Part shown: positions 25,440-36,400 of the stretch, in pieces
How positions within the stretch are numbered: the first letter of the stretch is position 1
Layout of the letters: the number at the start of each line of letters is the position of its first letter
Origin: Bacteroidota bacterium
GTDB lineage: Bacteria; Bacteroidota; Bacteroidia; Bacteroidales; UBA6013
DNA length: 64,000 bases
NCBI GenBank assembly: GCA_020048645.1
Contig: JAIFMG010000146.1
Coordinates: forward strand, 16,287 to 80,286
Direction of reading: 5' to 3'
Notes under the pieces: model-generated
The model's database searches: none
Seen by the model: only the letters and a program-made list of their open reading frames with translations
Told to the model about the DNA's origin: nothing
Translations under genes and position numbers: made by a program

Positions 25440-26981
25440 ATGAAAAGAACCTCTTGGACCGCCCTGGCGCTCTGGCTGGCCGTGGCCAGCGGATGCTCGG
25501 GCCCTAGCTGCCCCGAAGCCCTGCACCCCATCGAGGGCGCCCTGCTCGAACGGTACCACGCCGAAAGCCTCCCGGCAGAGGCGCCGGCCGCGCCCGAAGC
25601 GCCAGACAATGGCAAGTTCTCGATCTTCCTCGACTACTCCAGCGGCATGAAGGTCGCCTTCGCGGACGCCACCACGGCCAAGTTCTACGAGATCTTCATC
25701 AACTCCCTGAAAATCACGCAGGCCGACTTCCACGAGGTGGACAAGCTGGACGTGGTGAAGCTGCCCGACCTGCCGAAGTCCGAACTTTACAAGAAGATCA
25801 AGGACTTCAGTCGCTTCTCGGGCATCAACGCCCCCCTGGGCAAGGCCCTCGACCAGATGGTGCTGCTCGACGGCCAGTCGGTGCTGATCACCGACGGCGA
25901 GCTCTGGGACAACGGCGAGCGCAACGACCCCTGGGCCCGCGAGGCCTTCAGCGCCTGGCTCAAGGCCGGAAACCAGATTGACGTCTGGGTTACGGACCAC
26001 GTCGAAAAAGACAAGAGCAAGCACCTGTTCTACCTGTTCTTCACGCCCGCCCGCTACGTGGACGACCGCGAGGGCGTGGCCAACCAGTTCCGCTTCCACC
26101 TGGAGAACTCGTCCGAGGCCCGCGGGCTTAGCTTCGAGCATTTCTCGTTCTCGAACCAGCGCTTCCGGATGGTCAACCGCTACCCGAGCCGGACAGAGGC
26201 GGGGGCCAACCCCAACCTGGTGCTCGACCAGGAGCGCTACGCCATTTCCGAGGAGCTGGGCTTCGAGTTCCAGAGCTACTTCCTGGGCTGGAGCGACATG
26301 GTCAAGTACGTCCGCGACGCCTACGACGAGCAGGGCCGGCCCGTGCCCAACGGCGAGGCGGTGCTGCAAGGCCTCTTCCTGGACGCCACGGCCTCGCAGT
26401 TCTACCGGGCCGAGGAGCTGGAAATCCGCGTGCAGGACCTCAAGGAGGACTGGCTGGCCTACCAGTTGGCCGACCGCTGCCGCAAAGGCCCCGGCCCGAC
26501 CTTCGCCCTCGACGACAACGGCAAGCCGCTGCTCGACGAGGCCGGACTGCCCATCGTGGAGCAACCGGGCGAGCCCGACTGCTACGACGAGAACGGCCGC
26601 CTGCTGGTGGACACCGCGCGGGGCCCCGCGGCCAACCTGCCCCTGGTGCAGGAGCTCTTCTGGCTCGACGACGAGGCCTTCCGCGCGGGCCTCGACAAGG
26701 ACGGGCTGGGCCAAGTGGTCATCAAGATGCACCCGCAGTTCAACGGCAGCCAGCTTTCGGGCGAGTGCTCCAACCTGCACCGGGTGCAGATCTTCCTCAA
26801 GCGGGCCAGCCCCATGACGGACAACCCGGCGCTCGAGAAGCTCAAGTGGGACGGCCTCCAGGTGGCCCGCAACACGTCCCTCTACGACAGCGTTCTGGGC
26901 GCGTTGAACGACGCCAACCCGCAGGGCCGTCTGCTCTACACCTTCTACATCGAGACACCTGCCAACGACTACTATCCCTGA
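25440..26981 (+). CDS. VWA-like lipoprotein
   Basis: Predicted lipoprotein of 513 aa: signal peptide MKRTSWTALALWLAVASGC with a lipobox (ASGC) at about residue 19. A VWA/integrin-I-like domain starts with FSIFLDYSSGMKVAF; the MIDAS motif reads DYSSG rather than DxSxS, so metal binding may be altered. A later strand QSVLITDGELWD is typical of VWA domains. The C-terminal half contains no domain I recognise. It follows purA after only 13 bp and is followed by a small membrane protein (40-bp gap). I do not know its function; envelope localisation and protein binding are inferences. Confidence 0.75.
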   Translation: MKRTSWTALALWLAVASGCSGPSCPEALHPIEGALLERYHAESLPAEAPAAPEAPDNGKFSIFLDYSSGMKVAFADATTAKFYEIFINSLKITQADFHEVDKLDVVKLPDLPKSELYKKIKDFSRFSGINAPLGKALDQMVLLDGQSVLITDGELWDNGERNDPWAREAFSAWLKAGNQIDVWVTDHVEKDKSKHLFYLFFTPARYVDDREGVANQFRFHLENSSEARGLSFEHFSFSNQRFRMVNRYPSRTEAGANPNLVLDQERYAISEELGFEFQSYFLGWSDMVKYVRDAYDEQGRPVPNGEAVLQGLFLDATASQFYRAEELEIRVQDLKEDWLAYQLADRCRKGPGPTFALDDNGKPLLDEAGLPIVEQPGEPDCYDENGRLLVDTARGPAANLPLVQELFWLDDEAFRAGLDKDGLGQVVIKMHPQFNGSQLSGECSNLHRVQIFLKRASPMTDNPALEKLKWDGLQVARNTSLYDSVLGALNDANPQGRLLYTFYIETPANDYYP

Positions 26982-27021
26982 TCGAATCAACTTCAGCCTC
27001 TCACCAAATCCGCAGAAAAAA

Positions 27022-27402
27022 ATGTACGAAAACAGCTACAACATGGCCACTGTCAAGGACTTGGCCACGCACACCTACGTCCTGGGCGTCGTTCTGGCCC
27101 TGTTCTTCGTGGTGCTGTCGCTGGTAGTGGCCAGCGCCATCGACTACGAGGGCGGCAAAAACCCGACCGACGCCAAGCGCCGCCGAATGTGGTTCTTCAT
27201 CTTCGCGGCCCTGGGCCCTGTCCTGTTCTTCTTCTGGAACTTCTTCTACGTGTCCGAAAAAGTCAAGGGCGAGCCCGCCGTGGCCGAGTTTCTCAAGCAG
27301 AACGCCATCGCCACGGTGATCTGCCTGGTGGTCTATCTGGGCCTGGGCTTCGTGCTGAGCAAGGCCATGAAAAAGAGCAAGTACGGCACCCTTTTCCCAT
27401 GA
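27022..27402 (+). CDS. Small membrane protein (three TM helices)
   Basis: A 126-aa protein with three predicted transmembrane helices: around VLGVVLALFFVVLSLVV, MWFFIFAALGPVLFFFW and ATVICLVVYLGLGFVL. A positively charged stretch (DAKRRRM) sits between helices 1 and 2 and KAMKKSKYG at the end. No known family recognised. Co-directional with the VWA lipoprotein and closed off by an intrinsic terminator 12 bp downstream, so it is probably the last gene of the purA operon. An alternative start at 27043 (MATVKDL) is possible. Confidence 0.75.
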   Translation: MYENSYNMATVKDLATHTYVLGVVLALFFVVLSLVVASAIDYEGGKNPTDAKRRRMWFFIFAALGPVLFFFWNFFYVSEKVKGEPAVAEFLKQNAIATVICLVVYLGLGFVLSKAMKKSKYGTLFP

Positions 27403-27413
27403 GAAAAAGAGCG

Positions 27414-27450
27414 GCCTGGCGCGCAAGATCGCCAGGCGTCTTTTCTTTTT
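27414..27450 (+). terminator. Intrinsic terminator
   Basis: 8-bp GC-rich stem (GCCTGGCG / CGCCAGGC) preceded by an A-rich and followed by a T-rich stretch (TCTTTTCTTTTT). It ends the purA-lipoprotein-membrane protein unit. Confidence 0.8.
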
Positions 27451-27584
27451 GTTGAAAATAGGCCATATTTGCCCTCCGTTCTTTTCAAAAACCCTTCCGC
27501 GAGGAAGGCGATTCTGGGCCAGAAAGAGCTATCGTTCTGGCAGTTTGAGATTTTTTCTTAGTTGAATTTGCTAAACCAACGCGC

Positions 27585-28574
27585 ATGATTAGGTACAACG
27601 AACCCAGCAAGGGACTCACGAGGATTGGCGTCTTCTATGATGGTAATTACTTTTTGCACGTAAGCAACTACTACAATTATCAACACCCCCGAAGATCGAG
27701 GATTGACATTGGTGGATTGCACGACTTCATCCGCCACAAGGTCGCCCAGCTCGAAGGCACCGACTACCGCCGCTGCCAAGTGGTGGACGCCCACTACTTC
27801 CGCGGGCGGCTGAACGCTTACGACGCGAAGAACTCCAACAAGCTCTTCACGGACCGCCTCTTCGACGACGTGCTGATGAACGAGGGAGTGGTAACGCACT
27901 ACCTGCCCCTGAAGACCCGCGGCGGCCACCGCGAAGAAAAAGGCATCGACGTATGGCTGGCCCTCGAGGCCTACGAACTTTCCATCTACAAGCAGTTCAA
28001 CGTGCTGGTGCTGGTGGCCTCCGATGGCGACTACGTGCCGCTCATCCGCAAGCTCAACACCCTGGGCACCCGCGTGATGCTGCTGGGCTGGGACTTCGAG
28101 TACACCACCGACACCGGGCGGCTCATGGTCACGCGCACCTCGCAAGACCTGCTCGAGGAGGTTACCTACCCCATCGCGATGCAGAAGGAAATCGACGACC
28201 GCGTCCGCCGCAACGACATCACCATCAACAACATGTTCATCAACACCAAGCCCAACTACTACCACGAGGAAAACCGCCTGGGGCAGAAGGGCAAGGGCCG
28301 CACCCTGAACATGAAGAACGGCTACGGCTTCATCGCGAAGCCACCGAACAACCTGTTCTTCCACTTCGAGGACGTCGTCGAGGGCGACTTCTACGACATC
28401 TCGAACGGCGACTGGGTGGAGTACGAGATCGGCAAGAACGACCGGGGCGAGGACGTGGCCAAGAACGTCCGCAAGATCACGCCCAACGATTCCGAGAAGT
28501 CGGACTACGCGCAGGCCGACAGCGACTACCTCGACCAGACCAGCGGAGTGGAACAAGACTTCGAGCAGGAATAG
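27585..28574 (+). CDS. NYN-domain RNase fused to a cold-shock domain
   Basis: A 329-aa protein joining a NYN (LabA/DUF88, PIN-like) nuclease to an RNA-binding cold-shock domain. The NYN part (about 1-200) has the acidic residues of the active site in IGVFYDGNYF, EKGIDVWLALEAY and LVASDGDYVPLIRKL. The cold-shock part (about 240-305) shows RNP1-like NGYGFIAK and RNP2-like NLFFHFEDV, then DWVEYEIGKNDRG. The tail is acidic. Expected activity is metal-dependent RNA cleavage with RNA binding in cis. It lies between terminators, so it is its own unit, next to the tubulin-like gene. Confidence 0.85.
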   Translation: MIRYNEPSKGLTRIGVFYDGNYFLHVSNYYNYQHPRRSRIDIGGLHDFIRHKVAQLEGTDYRRCQVVDAHYFRGRLNAYDAKNSNKLFTDRLFDDVLMNEGVVTHYLPLKTRGGHREEKGIDVWLALEAYELSIYKQFNVLVLVASDGDYVPLIRKLNTLGTRVMLLGWDFEYTTDTGRLMVTRTSQDLLEEVTYPIAMQKEIDDRVRRNDITINNMFINTKPNYYHEENRLGQKGKGRTLNMKNGYGFIAKPPNNLFFHFEDVVEGDFYDISNGDWVEYEIGKNDRGEDVAKNVRKITPNDSEKSDYAQADSDYLDQTSGVEQDFEQE

Positions 28575-28617
28575 CCCCGCCGCCGCTGGCCAAACGCCCG
28601 CGCCACGCGCCCACATC

Positions 28618-28660
28618 GCCGCCCCTCCAAGCCCACTTGGCGGGGCGGCCTGTTTTTTTT
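28618..28660 (+). terminator. Intrinsic terminator
   Basis: 8-bp stem GCCGCCCC / GGGGCGGC with an inner CCAAG/CTTGG stem, then an eight-T run (28653-28660). It separates the NYN gene from the tubulin-like gene. Confidence 0.92.
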
Positions 28661-28733
28661 GGAATGGCGTTTTCGCTTTTGGGCAAATGTTCGTAAATTC
28701 ATGGCTTCAACGCCAACATAGAGACCCCACAAA

Positions 28734-30326
28734 ATGGAAGATAAACTTTTCGTCATCGGCATAGGCGGCACCGGGATGCGCTGCCTCGAGGCCCTGGTCC
28801 ACTCGTGCGCGATGGGCTTGTACGACAAGACCCAGATCAACATCCTGGCCCTGGACACCGACTTCGACAACGGCAACTTCTCGCGCCTGAAAGACCTGGT
28901 TCTGGACGTTTACCTCAAGGCCAAGGGCAACAACAAGCCCCACGTGGCCCTGGAGAACACCTTCTTCAGCGCCAAGCTCAACTTCTTCACCTTCAGCCCC
29001 GATTATTCCCAGATCGGCAAGAACGGGAAGTTCTCGAGCCTGGCGAACTCATCCTTCGCCCCCAAGCACGAGCAAGACCTGGCCAGCCTCCTGCTGACCG
29101 AGAACGTCCGCGAGTTCGACCTCAAGCACGGCTACCGCGCCCAGACCCACCTCGGCTCGCTGCTCATGTACCACGCCATCCTCGAGGACGTCGAAAAGAA
29201 CACTGCCGGGCAACTGCGGAACTTCGTCAACGAGCTGCACAACGCCAGCGAATCCGGCAACGCCAAGCTCTTCATCATGGGTTCCGTCTTCGGCGGAACC
29301 GGCGCCTCCTCCATCCCCATCCTGCCCAAGGCCCTCAACGACGCCATGGGCATCATCGACGCGGGGAAAAACCTCGCCAAGGTCTTCTTCGGAGCCACCC
29401 TGCTCACCAGCTACTTCAAGTTCCCCGCGCCCGACGACAAGCAGCGCCAAAGCCAGAAGGTCATCGCCAGCGCCAAGAACTTCGCCCTCAACTCGCAGAT
29501 GGCCATGATGTTCTACAACGAGGACCCCACCGTCCGCTCTACCTTCCAGAAGTTCTACATGCTCGGCACGCCTTCCAACGACTACGAGACCAAGCAGGCC
29601 GGCACGGAGACCGTAACCGGCGGGCGGCAGCAGAAGAACGACGCCCACTACATCGAGCTGCTCTGCGCCTCCGCCGCCTACGACTTTTTCAAGACCCCGG
29701 CGCAGGAGCTCGAAAAGACCAAGAAGGAAGACAAATCCGTCCGCTACTTCTACCGCGCCATCGACGACAGCGGACGCCTCGAGTTCAAGGACTTCGCCTC
29801 GCCCGACTTCGTCAACGAGTTCGCCAAGCGCTTCGCCATGATGGTGGCCTTCTCATTCCTGGTCCTGCCCGAACACACCGACTTCTACGCCGCAGCCCAG
29901 GCCGGGGTGCTGATCAAACACAAGATCGAAGGGTACGAGGACATCGACCCCGCCGAGGTCTCCGCCATGAAGAAGTACTGCGCCTACTTCCACTTCGACA
30001 TCGACGCCCAAGGGCAGCTCACCGACGGCTGGTTGCGCCAACTGCACCGCTCGGCCAACGGCACGGCCAACTTCCTCTTCCACCCCGAGCTCTTCGGCAT
30101 CCAGAACAAGCGCGAGCTCGAAAAGTACAAGTACAACGAGGACATTTTCCGCGAAGATGAGAGCTTCGTCGCCCGCAAGACCTTCAAAACCAGCTTCTTC
30201 GGGAAGCCTTACAACAGTTTCATGGAAGCCTTCATCCAGCGCACCGAGGATCCTTCGCTGACCAACAAGTGCGAAAAGCTCACCAAGCGGATGTTCCAGA
30301 CCTTGGAGACCCTCTACGGCTTCTAG
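28734..30326 (+). CDS. Tubulin/FtsZ-like GTPase, divergent
   Basis: A 530-aa protein of the tubulin-like superfamily. The first strand-loop FVIGIGGTGMRCLEAL corresponds to the FtsZ GxGGxG nucleotide loop; ILALDTDFDN follows; and LFIMGSVFGGTGASSIP matches the tubulin signature GGTG[SAT]. It is longer than FtsZ and shows no other similarity to it by eye, so it is not the cell-division FtsZ. Divergent FtsZ-like families tied to membrane remodelling or conflict systems have been described by comparative genomics; which one this belongs to needs a profile search. No transmembrane segment. Confidence 0.8.
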   Translation: MEDKLFVIGIGGTGMRCLEALVHSCAMGLYDKTQINILALDTDFDNGNFSRLKDLVLDVYLKAKGNNKPHVALENTFFSAKLNFFTFSPDYSQIGKNGKFSSLANSSFAPKHEQDLASLLLTENVREFDLKHGYRAQTHLGSLLMYHAILEDVEKNTAGQLRNFVNELHNASESGNAKLFIMGSVFGGTGASSIPILPKALNDAMGIIDAGKNLAKVFFGATLLTSYFKFPAPDDKQRQSQKVIASAKNFALNSQMAMMFYNEDPTVRSTFQKFYMLGTPSNDYETKQAGTETVTGGRQQKNDAHYIELLCASAAYDFFKTPAQELEKTKKEDKSVRYFYRAIDDSGRLEFKDFASPDFVNEFAKRFAMMVAFSFLVLPEHTDFYAAAQAGVLIKHKIEGYEDIDPAEVSAMKKYCAYFHFDIDAQGQLTDGWLRQLHRSANGTANFLFHPELFGIQNKRELEKYKYNEDIFREDESFVARKTFKTSFFGKPYNSFMEAFIQRTEDPSLTNKCEKLTKRMFQTLETLYGF

Positions 30327-30366
30327 GCGCTCCGCACCGCTGGCCCGAGGGCCTTGGGCCTACGCA

Positions 30367-30402
30367 AAAAAGCGGCTCCCCTTTCGAGGGGAGCCGCTTT
30401 TT
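30367..30402. terminator. Bidirectional terminator
   Basis: Perfect 15-bp stem AAAAAGCGGCTCCCC / GGGGAGCCGCTTTTT (6-nt loop) between the converging tubulin-like and giant adhesin genes; A and T runs serve both strands. Confidence 0.95.
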
Positions 30403-30427
30403 CTTTGCGGGATAGAAGCCCGCCCGG

Positions 30428-33400
30428 CTAGGGGCTGAGCACAATGGCCCGGGTCGTGGTGCCCGACGCGCTCGAAAGGCGCAGCCAGTAGGTTCCCGCC
30501 GGCAGGTGGCCCAGCTCCAGGCGGCCCTCGGGGCCGAGGGCCGGCAGTTCGAGCGGGCGACCCAGGCCGTCGAACAACTGCGCCGAGCGGATGGGCTGGC
30601 CCGAGACGTCGCGCAGCCAGACGGTTCCGCTGCTCGGGTTGGGGAAGATGTCCCAGCGCAGGTCGTCCGGCCCTTCCACGCCGACGACGGGGCCGACGCG
30701 CAGCGTGAAGGTGTCGGCTGCGCTGGCCAGGCTGGGGTCGTGCGCCACCAGCAGAAGCTCCACCTGGCCGCGCACCCGCGAAACGCCCGAGAGGTGGCGG
30801 CTTTCGGGGCTGAAAGACAGCCAAGAGGGAACGGGCAGTCCGTTTTTCAGGCTGAGGCTGAAGACCAGCGGATCCTGGTCCTCGTCGAAGAAGATCGCCT
30901 CGGCGAAAGTCAGGTCCAGCGGTTCGTCCACGCCAATGGCCACATCGGCCAAGGGCTGGGCCAAGACGGGCGGATCGTTGCGGTCGAGCACCTGGACCAC
31001 CAGCTCGCGCTCGAACGAGTTGGGCGGCAGGCCGTTGTCGGTAGTGCGCACCCGCAGGCGCAGCTCGGGCGTCTGCTCGAAGTTGAAGGGCCTGCTGGCC
31101 AGCAGCTTGTCGCCCGAAATCTCGAACCACGCGTTGTGCGTGTCGCCCTGGCCCGGCACGAGCTCGTAGAAATGCAGGTCGCCCAGGTTCAGATCGGCGC
31201 TGCGCAGGGTGTCGATGGGCGAGCCAGCGGGAAGGTTCTCCGCCAACTGCGGATGCGGCAGCAGAATGTCGGTGGGCGGATGGTTGAGGTCGAGCAAGGC
31301 GATGGGGAAGGCCTGCCAAGTGGACAAGGACGGCACGCCGTCGTCGCTGACTTGGATGTGCAGGTCGAAGGACTCCCTGTCGCTGTACGAGAAAATGGCG
31401 TTGGTGCGCAGTTCGTTTCCTTGGATGCTGAAGAGTTCGTTGTCGTTTTCGCCCCCGAGCAGGATGAACTGGTGCTGCTGGTCGAAATCGGGGTCCTGCG
31501 CCGCGAGGATGCCCACCAGCGAGCCGAGCGGGGCGTTGGCATCCACCCAGTTCTGGGAAAGGGCGATTGGCCCCGGCACCTCGTTGAGGTCTTGGACTTC
31601 CAAGAGGAAATCCTGCTCAAGGCCCAGGCTGGGCGTGCCATTGTCGAAAGCCGCCAAACGGATGGAAATCTGCTGCTGCTGCTCGAAGTCGAAGGCCCGG
31701 GCGGTGAAAAGGCTGTCGCCCCGGATCAGGAAATCCTGCTCAAGGCCCGGCCCGGCCAGTTCGTAGCGATGCTCCTGGCCAGCGTCCTGGTCAATGACGG
31801 AAAGCAGCCCGATGAAAAAGCCGGCCGGCTGGTTCTCTGGAAAGCCCCTGCCCAGCAGGCCGAGGTCGTGCGGCGCGTCGTTGAGGTCGTTGACGCGAAA
31901 GACGAGGGTATCCGAATGGCTGGCCCCCTGCGCGTCGGTGGTGGCGAGCCAGAGCCAGAGCGAATCGGCCAGCTCGAAGTCAGCCGAAGCCAGGACGCGC
32001 AGCGCTTGGCCCTCGATTTCCAGCCCATCGAAAGGCCATTGCCCGAGGATCTGGTAGGCGTGGGCGTCCCAGGTGTCTTGGTCGAGGGTGGAAAGCAGGG
32101 CCACGGGCTGGCCGGGCGCCAGTTTCTCGTCGAAGTCGCCAACGGAAGCCCAGAGCTGGGTCGGCGGATCGTTGTCGTCGAGCACCTCCACCCCGAAGGC
32201 GTCTCGGCGGGCCAGGTTTCCGGAGCCGTCGTCGCGGGTCTCGACCAGGATCGAGAACTGGTCCTGCTGCTCGAAGTCGAAGACGACATTCGAGAACAGG
32301 CTGTCGGCGCGGAGGCTGAACGCGGCGTTGGCCGGATGCTCGACGGGCAGGCTGAAGGCAAGGCGGTCGTGCAGATCAATGTCTTGGCCCAACAGAAGGC
32401 CGATGAAAGTGCCTACGGGCAGATTCTCGGCCAGGCTTGCGCCCAGCAGTTGTGTCGCGCCGGGCGGGCGGTTGTGGTATTCGACCAGGCCAATGTCGAT
32501 GGTATCGTTGAAAAAGCGCGTCTGCCCCTCGAGGTCGAAGGCCAGGCCCTCGGCGGGAGTCAGCGGCCAGCCGCCGTCGATCAAGGGCGAATCGGAACGG
32601 GGCGCAAAATCGGAACCTTCGCGCAGGAGCGGGTCCTGGCCGAGGTTGTGGTGGGCTGTGGCGTCCTGTTCGAGGCGCAGTTGGCTGGGCAAGCCGGGCA
32701 GCAGGTTGTGGCCAAAAACAGAGGCGGCGCCCGAGATTGCCACCTGGACCGGAGCCGCGGAGGCGTTCGGGGCGAAGAAGTTGTTCATCACCCGAACCTG
32801 CCCCGTGCCCACGGAAGACAGCGTGGCCACCGAATCGGCCTGGTTGCCGAGGAATGCGCAGTTGAACACATCGGCCCCGGCCTGGCGCGCCCGCAGCACG
32901 CCTGCCAGCAGACCGCTGTTTTCGCGGAAAATGGTCTGCCGCGCGAGCAGCTCCGCCTGCCAGAGGTCGATGGCCCCAGCGTCCTGGCCGTGGTTTCGGA
33001 GGAACTGGCACTGGTCCAAGACCAGCGAGCCGTCCTCGACGGCGATCGCGCCCGCGGCCTGTCCGCGGTTGCCGCTGAAGGTCGAGTTGGCCACGGCGAG
33101 CTGCCCGTAGCCTTGGAGGCTCAGGGGCGCCGGGATGCCCTGGGCGTGCTCCACCTGGCAATGCTCCATGCGCGACGAGCCGTCGGCATCGCCCGTGAAG
33201 AGGATTCCCCGCCAGGGCACAAAGCCTTCGTCCTCGGGCAAGTTGCTGGGGCGCGAACCGAAGCGGATGCTGTCCGTCGGACTGCCCAAGGCCAGCATTT
33301 GGCCTTGTATTTCAAGGGAATAGGGCCCATAGAACTCGACGAAGGCACCCGGCTCGATGGTCAGGACCTGGCCCTGGGGAATGAGCACATCGCAAAAGAC

Positions 33401-36400
33401 CTTGACATGCCCGGCCCAAGTGGTATCGGCACTGGGGCTACCCAGAACGGCCCCTGCGGCCAACTGCTGGAACTCGAAGGCGCCCATGTCGGGAATGTCG
33501 CAGGGATTGACCGTCCCGATGGAGCGGGGCGCGCCGAGGAAGTCGATGGGCAGGCTGTCGAGGTCGAGGCCCCACGCGGCGGCGTTGATGCCCGGGGAGT
33601 CTTCGGTCAAAGCCCAGTCGGCGACGGGCGAGACGCCCATCCACCCGGCGGCGTGGCCTTGCCCGACGAAGCGGGCAGAGTCGGCCAAGTTGGTGGGGCC
33701 GAAGCGTAGGCTGGCATCGGCCAGGCCGGACATGGCAGTGGTTCCGCCGGAGATGAGGTTGTGGGAGAAGTCCGTGGCGGCCAGGCCCTCGAACCAAAGC
33801 TGCTGGCCAAGGCCAAAGGCCTGGTTCTGGTCGAGGAGGTTGCCTTGCCAGATTCCCCGCGAATCAATGGCCGCGACGGCTCCGCCCAGGTGCGCCTGGT
33901 TGGCCACCAGGGTATTCTGCCGGAGGTAGGATGTGCCATCCACCATGAAAAGGAATCCGCCGTGAAGGCCGGCGGAGTTGTGCTTGGCCAAGGAGGTGCT
34001 CATGCGCAGGGATCCTTGGTTGACGAACAGGGCTCCGCCTCGGAAGGCGATGTTGTTCGAGAAGAGGCAATGCTCGAAAGTGGCCGGCGCGCCGTTGAGG
34101 GCCAGCGCCCCGCCCTTGCCGGAAGCTGCCTGGTTTCCGAAGAACTCGCAGGCAGTGGCCCGCAGAAACCCGCGGGAGGAGGCTACCGCGCCCCCATCGA
34201 CCTGGCTGGCGTTGAAAAAGAAGCCGCAAGTATCGAGCGCCAGGCTATCGGCGAGCGAGAAGAGAGCTCCGCCCGTCTGTTGGGCCTGGTTTCCCTCGAA
34301 ACGGCAGTGGGCGAAAGAAAGGCTCGGAGCGAAAACAGCCTCAATGGCGCCGCCCCTGGGCCTTCGCCCGTTGGCCAGGCGCAAGTACTGGAAATGGTGG
34401 GCTTCCTGCGACTCGACGCGGATGCCCAGGTGGCCCTGGCCGGGCTCCAGCTCGTCGAAGAGGATGCTGTCGGTGGGCGTTCCCTGGGCCATGAGGCTCC
34501 CCTGGACGTCCAGCTCGGCCCCGGGCGCCAGCAGCACGACGGTTCCTGGGAAGATGCGCAGCCGCGCGCCCGGCTTCACGACCACGGGACAGCCCACCAC
34601 GACGGTGTCGGCGTTCCAGATGGTGTCGCCGCGCAAGGTGCCGCAGACCTCGATGCGCTTGGGCAGTTCGAGCATGCCCATGTCGATGGGGCCGGCCAGC
34701 CTTGGCGCCCCCAGGTAGTCCAGCTCCCAGACGGAGCCGATGTCGGACAAGGTTCCGGCATCGACGCAAGGCGAATCCTTGAAAAGGGCGAATCCCTGGT
34801 CGAAATCGAGGAAGACCTGCCCTTGGGCGACATTCTGCTCGTAGGTTCCGGCGAAGGCTCCCGAAGGCAGGTGCTGGGCGGCGAGGCCACCGTCGATGAA
34901 GTTGTTGCTCCAACGGCTTGCTCCGGCCTGGTCGAGCAGCAGGTCGTTGGGGGCGGCTTTGGCCAGGTTTTGCCAGAAGATGTTGTTCTGGACCAGCGGC
35001 CCAGCCTGGAGCACCTGGAAGGCGCCCCCGCTGCTGTCGGCCTGGTTCTGGATGAAGTTGTTGTTGAAGAAGCGGCTCTGGTCCGATTGCCAGGACAAGG
35101 CCGCCCCCCCAAGCCGGGCCAGATTGTGCCGAAACAGGCTGTTGACCAAGAGGGCCTGGGCCTGCTGCCCGGCGAAGGCGCCACCCGCCAGGAGGGCGTC
35201 GTTGCGCTCGAAAAGGCAATTTTGGAAAGAAGGCTGGCTCTGGAGCGCGAAGACCGCCCCGCCCCGCTCTAAGGCGTGGTTGCCCACGAACTGGCATTCG
35301 GTGAAACTGGGAGCGGCCCCCAGTTCGGCATAGATGGCCCCGCCGCTTCTTGCCGAATCGTTCAGGAACAGGCAGCGCTCGAAGACCGGCGCGGCCGCGC
35401 TGACCCAGGCGGCCCCTCCCCGTTCGGCGGCGTTGTAGTCGAACACGCAATCGGCGAAATGGGCCTGGGCCGCCGATCGGATTTCGAACATCCCGCCGCT
35501 GGCACCTTCGGCGCTCGAAAAGTGGCAGTGCTCGAAGCGGTTGCCCACCGAGTTGGCCGCCAGGGTGATGCCTTTCCAGAAGATGCCCGCCGACAAGGCC
35601 CTGTCGGTGACCAGGTTCGAGAATTGGATGTCGTTTTGCGCAGTGCCCAGCGCCAGGAGGCTACCTTCGACGTTCAAGTCATTGATGCCCAGGGAGAAAA
35701 CCCGAGTACCGGGCAAGATCGTCACGGTGGCCGGGGCGCGGACATTGACCGGGCAGGCGAAGAAGACGGTATCCTGCCAGATCTGGTCAGCGGTGATTTC
35801 CTGGGGAAGCAGCTCCATGCCTTCGTATTGGAACTCGTAGGCGCCGACATCGTAGGCATCGCAGCCCAAGGGCGACTTGGGGTTGCCCTCGAGGTCGAAA
35901 TTGAAGGCGCCAGTCGTGGCGTTGACCGCGCCGATGTTGATCACGGGCGAGAACTTGGAAAGCCGCCAGTCGTGCTCCATCTCGAAGAAAGTGTTGCCGT
36001 AGTAGTCGGTAGGCCGGACGAACTGGGGATTGATGTCCCAGATTTGGGACACGTTTCTTGCCCAGTTAACTGTCAGGGTGCTGCTTTGTGGATACCCTTG
36101 AATGACACAGTTTTGCACCGTAAAGTTCAGGGCACCGCCCTCAAAGCTGGTCTCGGAAACGTTGTCCCAGTAGATGCAATTCTGGATGTTGAGGTGGGTA
36201 TGGTTGGCGCCCATGAAGGAGGAAATATTGCGCGTGACAGTGCAATGCGCTATCGTGACGGTTCCGCCCTCTCGAACGAAGAATGCGCCGTAGTTGCTTT
36301 TGTTGTTGAATACCAGCAAGTGGTGGGCCGTGTAGCCCGACGACATCGAAAAGACGGCCGTGGCGCCAAGACGGCTCAGGTTGTTGTAAAACTGGCTGTG

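Noticed and set aside
21944..25615. Long minus-strand open frame of over 1200 codons
   Set aside because: It spans four well-supported plus-strand genes (kinases, fur, purA) and has no recognisable domain.
28679..28701. TTG...TAAATTCA as a promoter of the tubulin-like gene
   Set aside because: Spacing is only 12 bp and the -7 element has two mismatches; kept out of the feature list.
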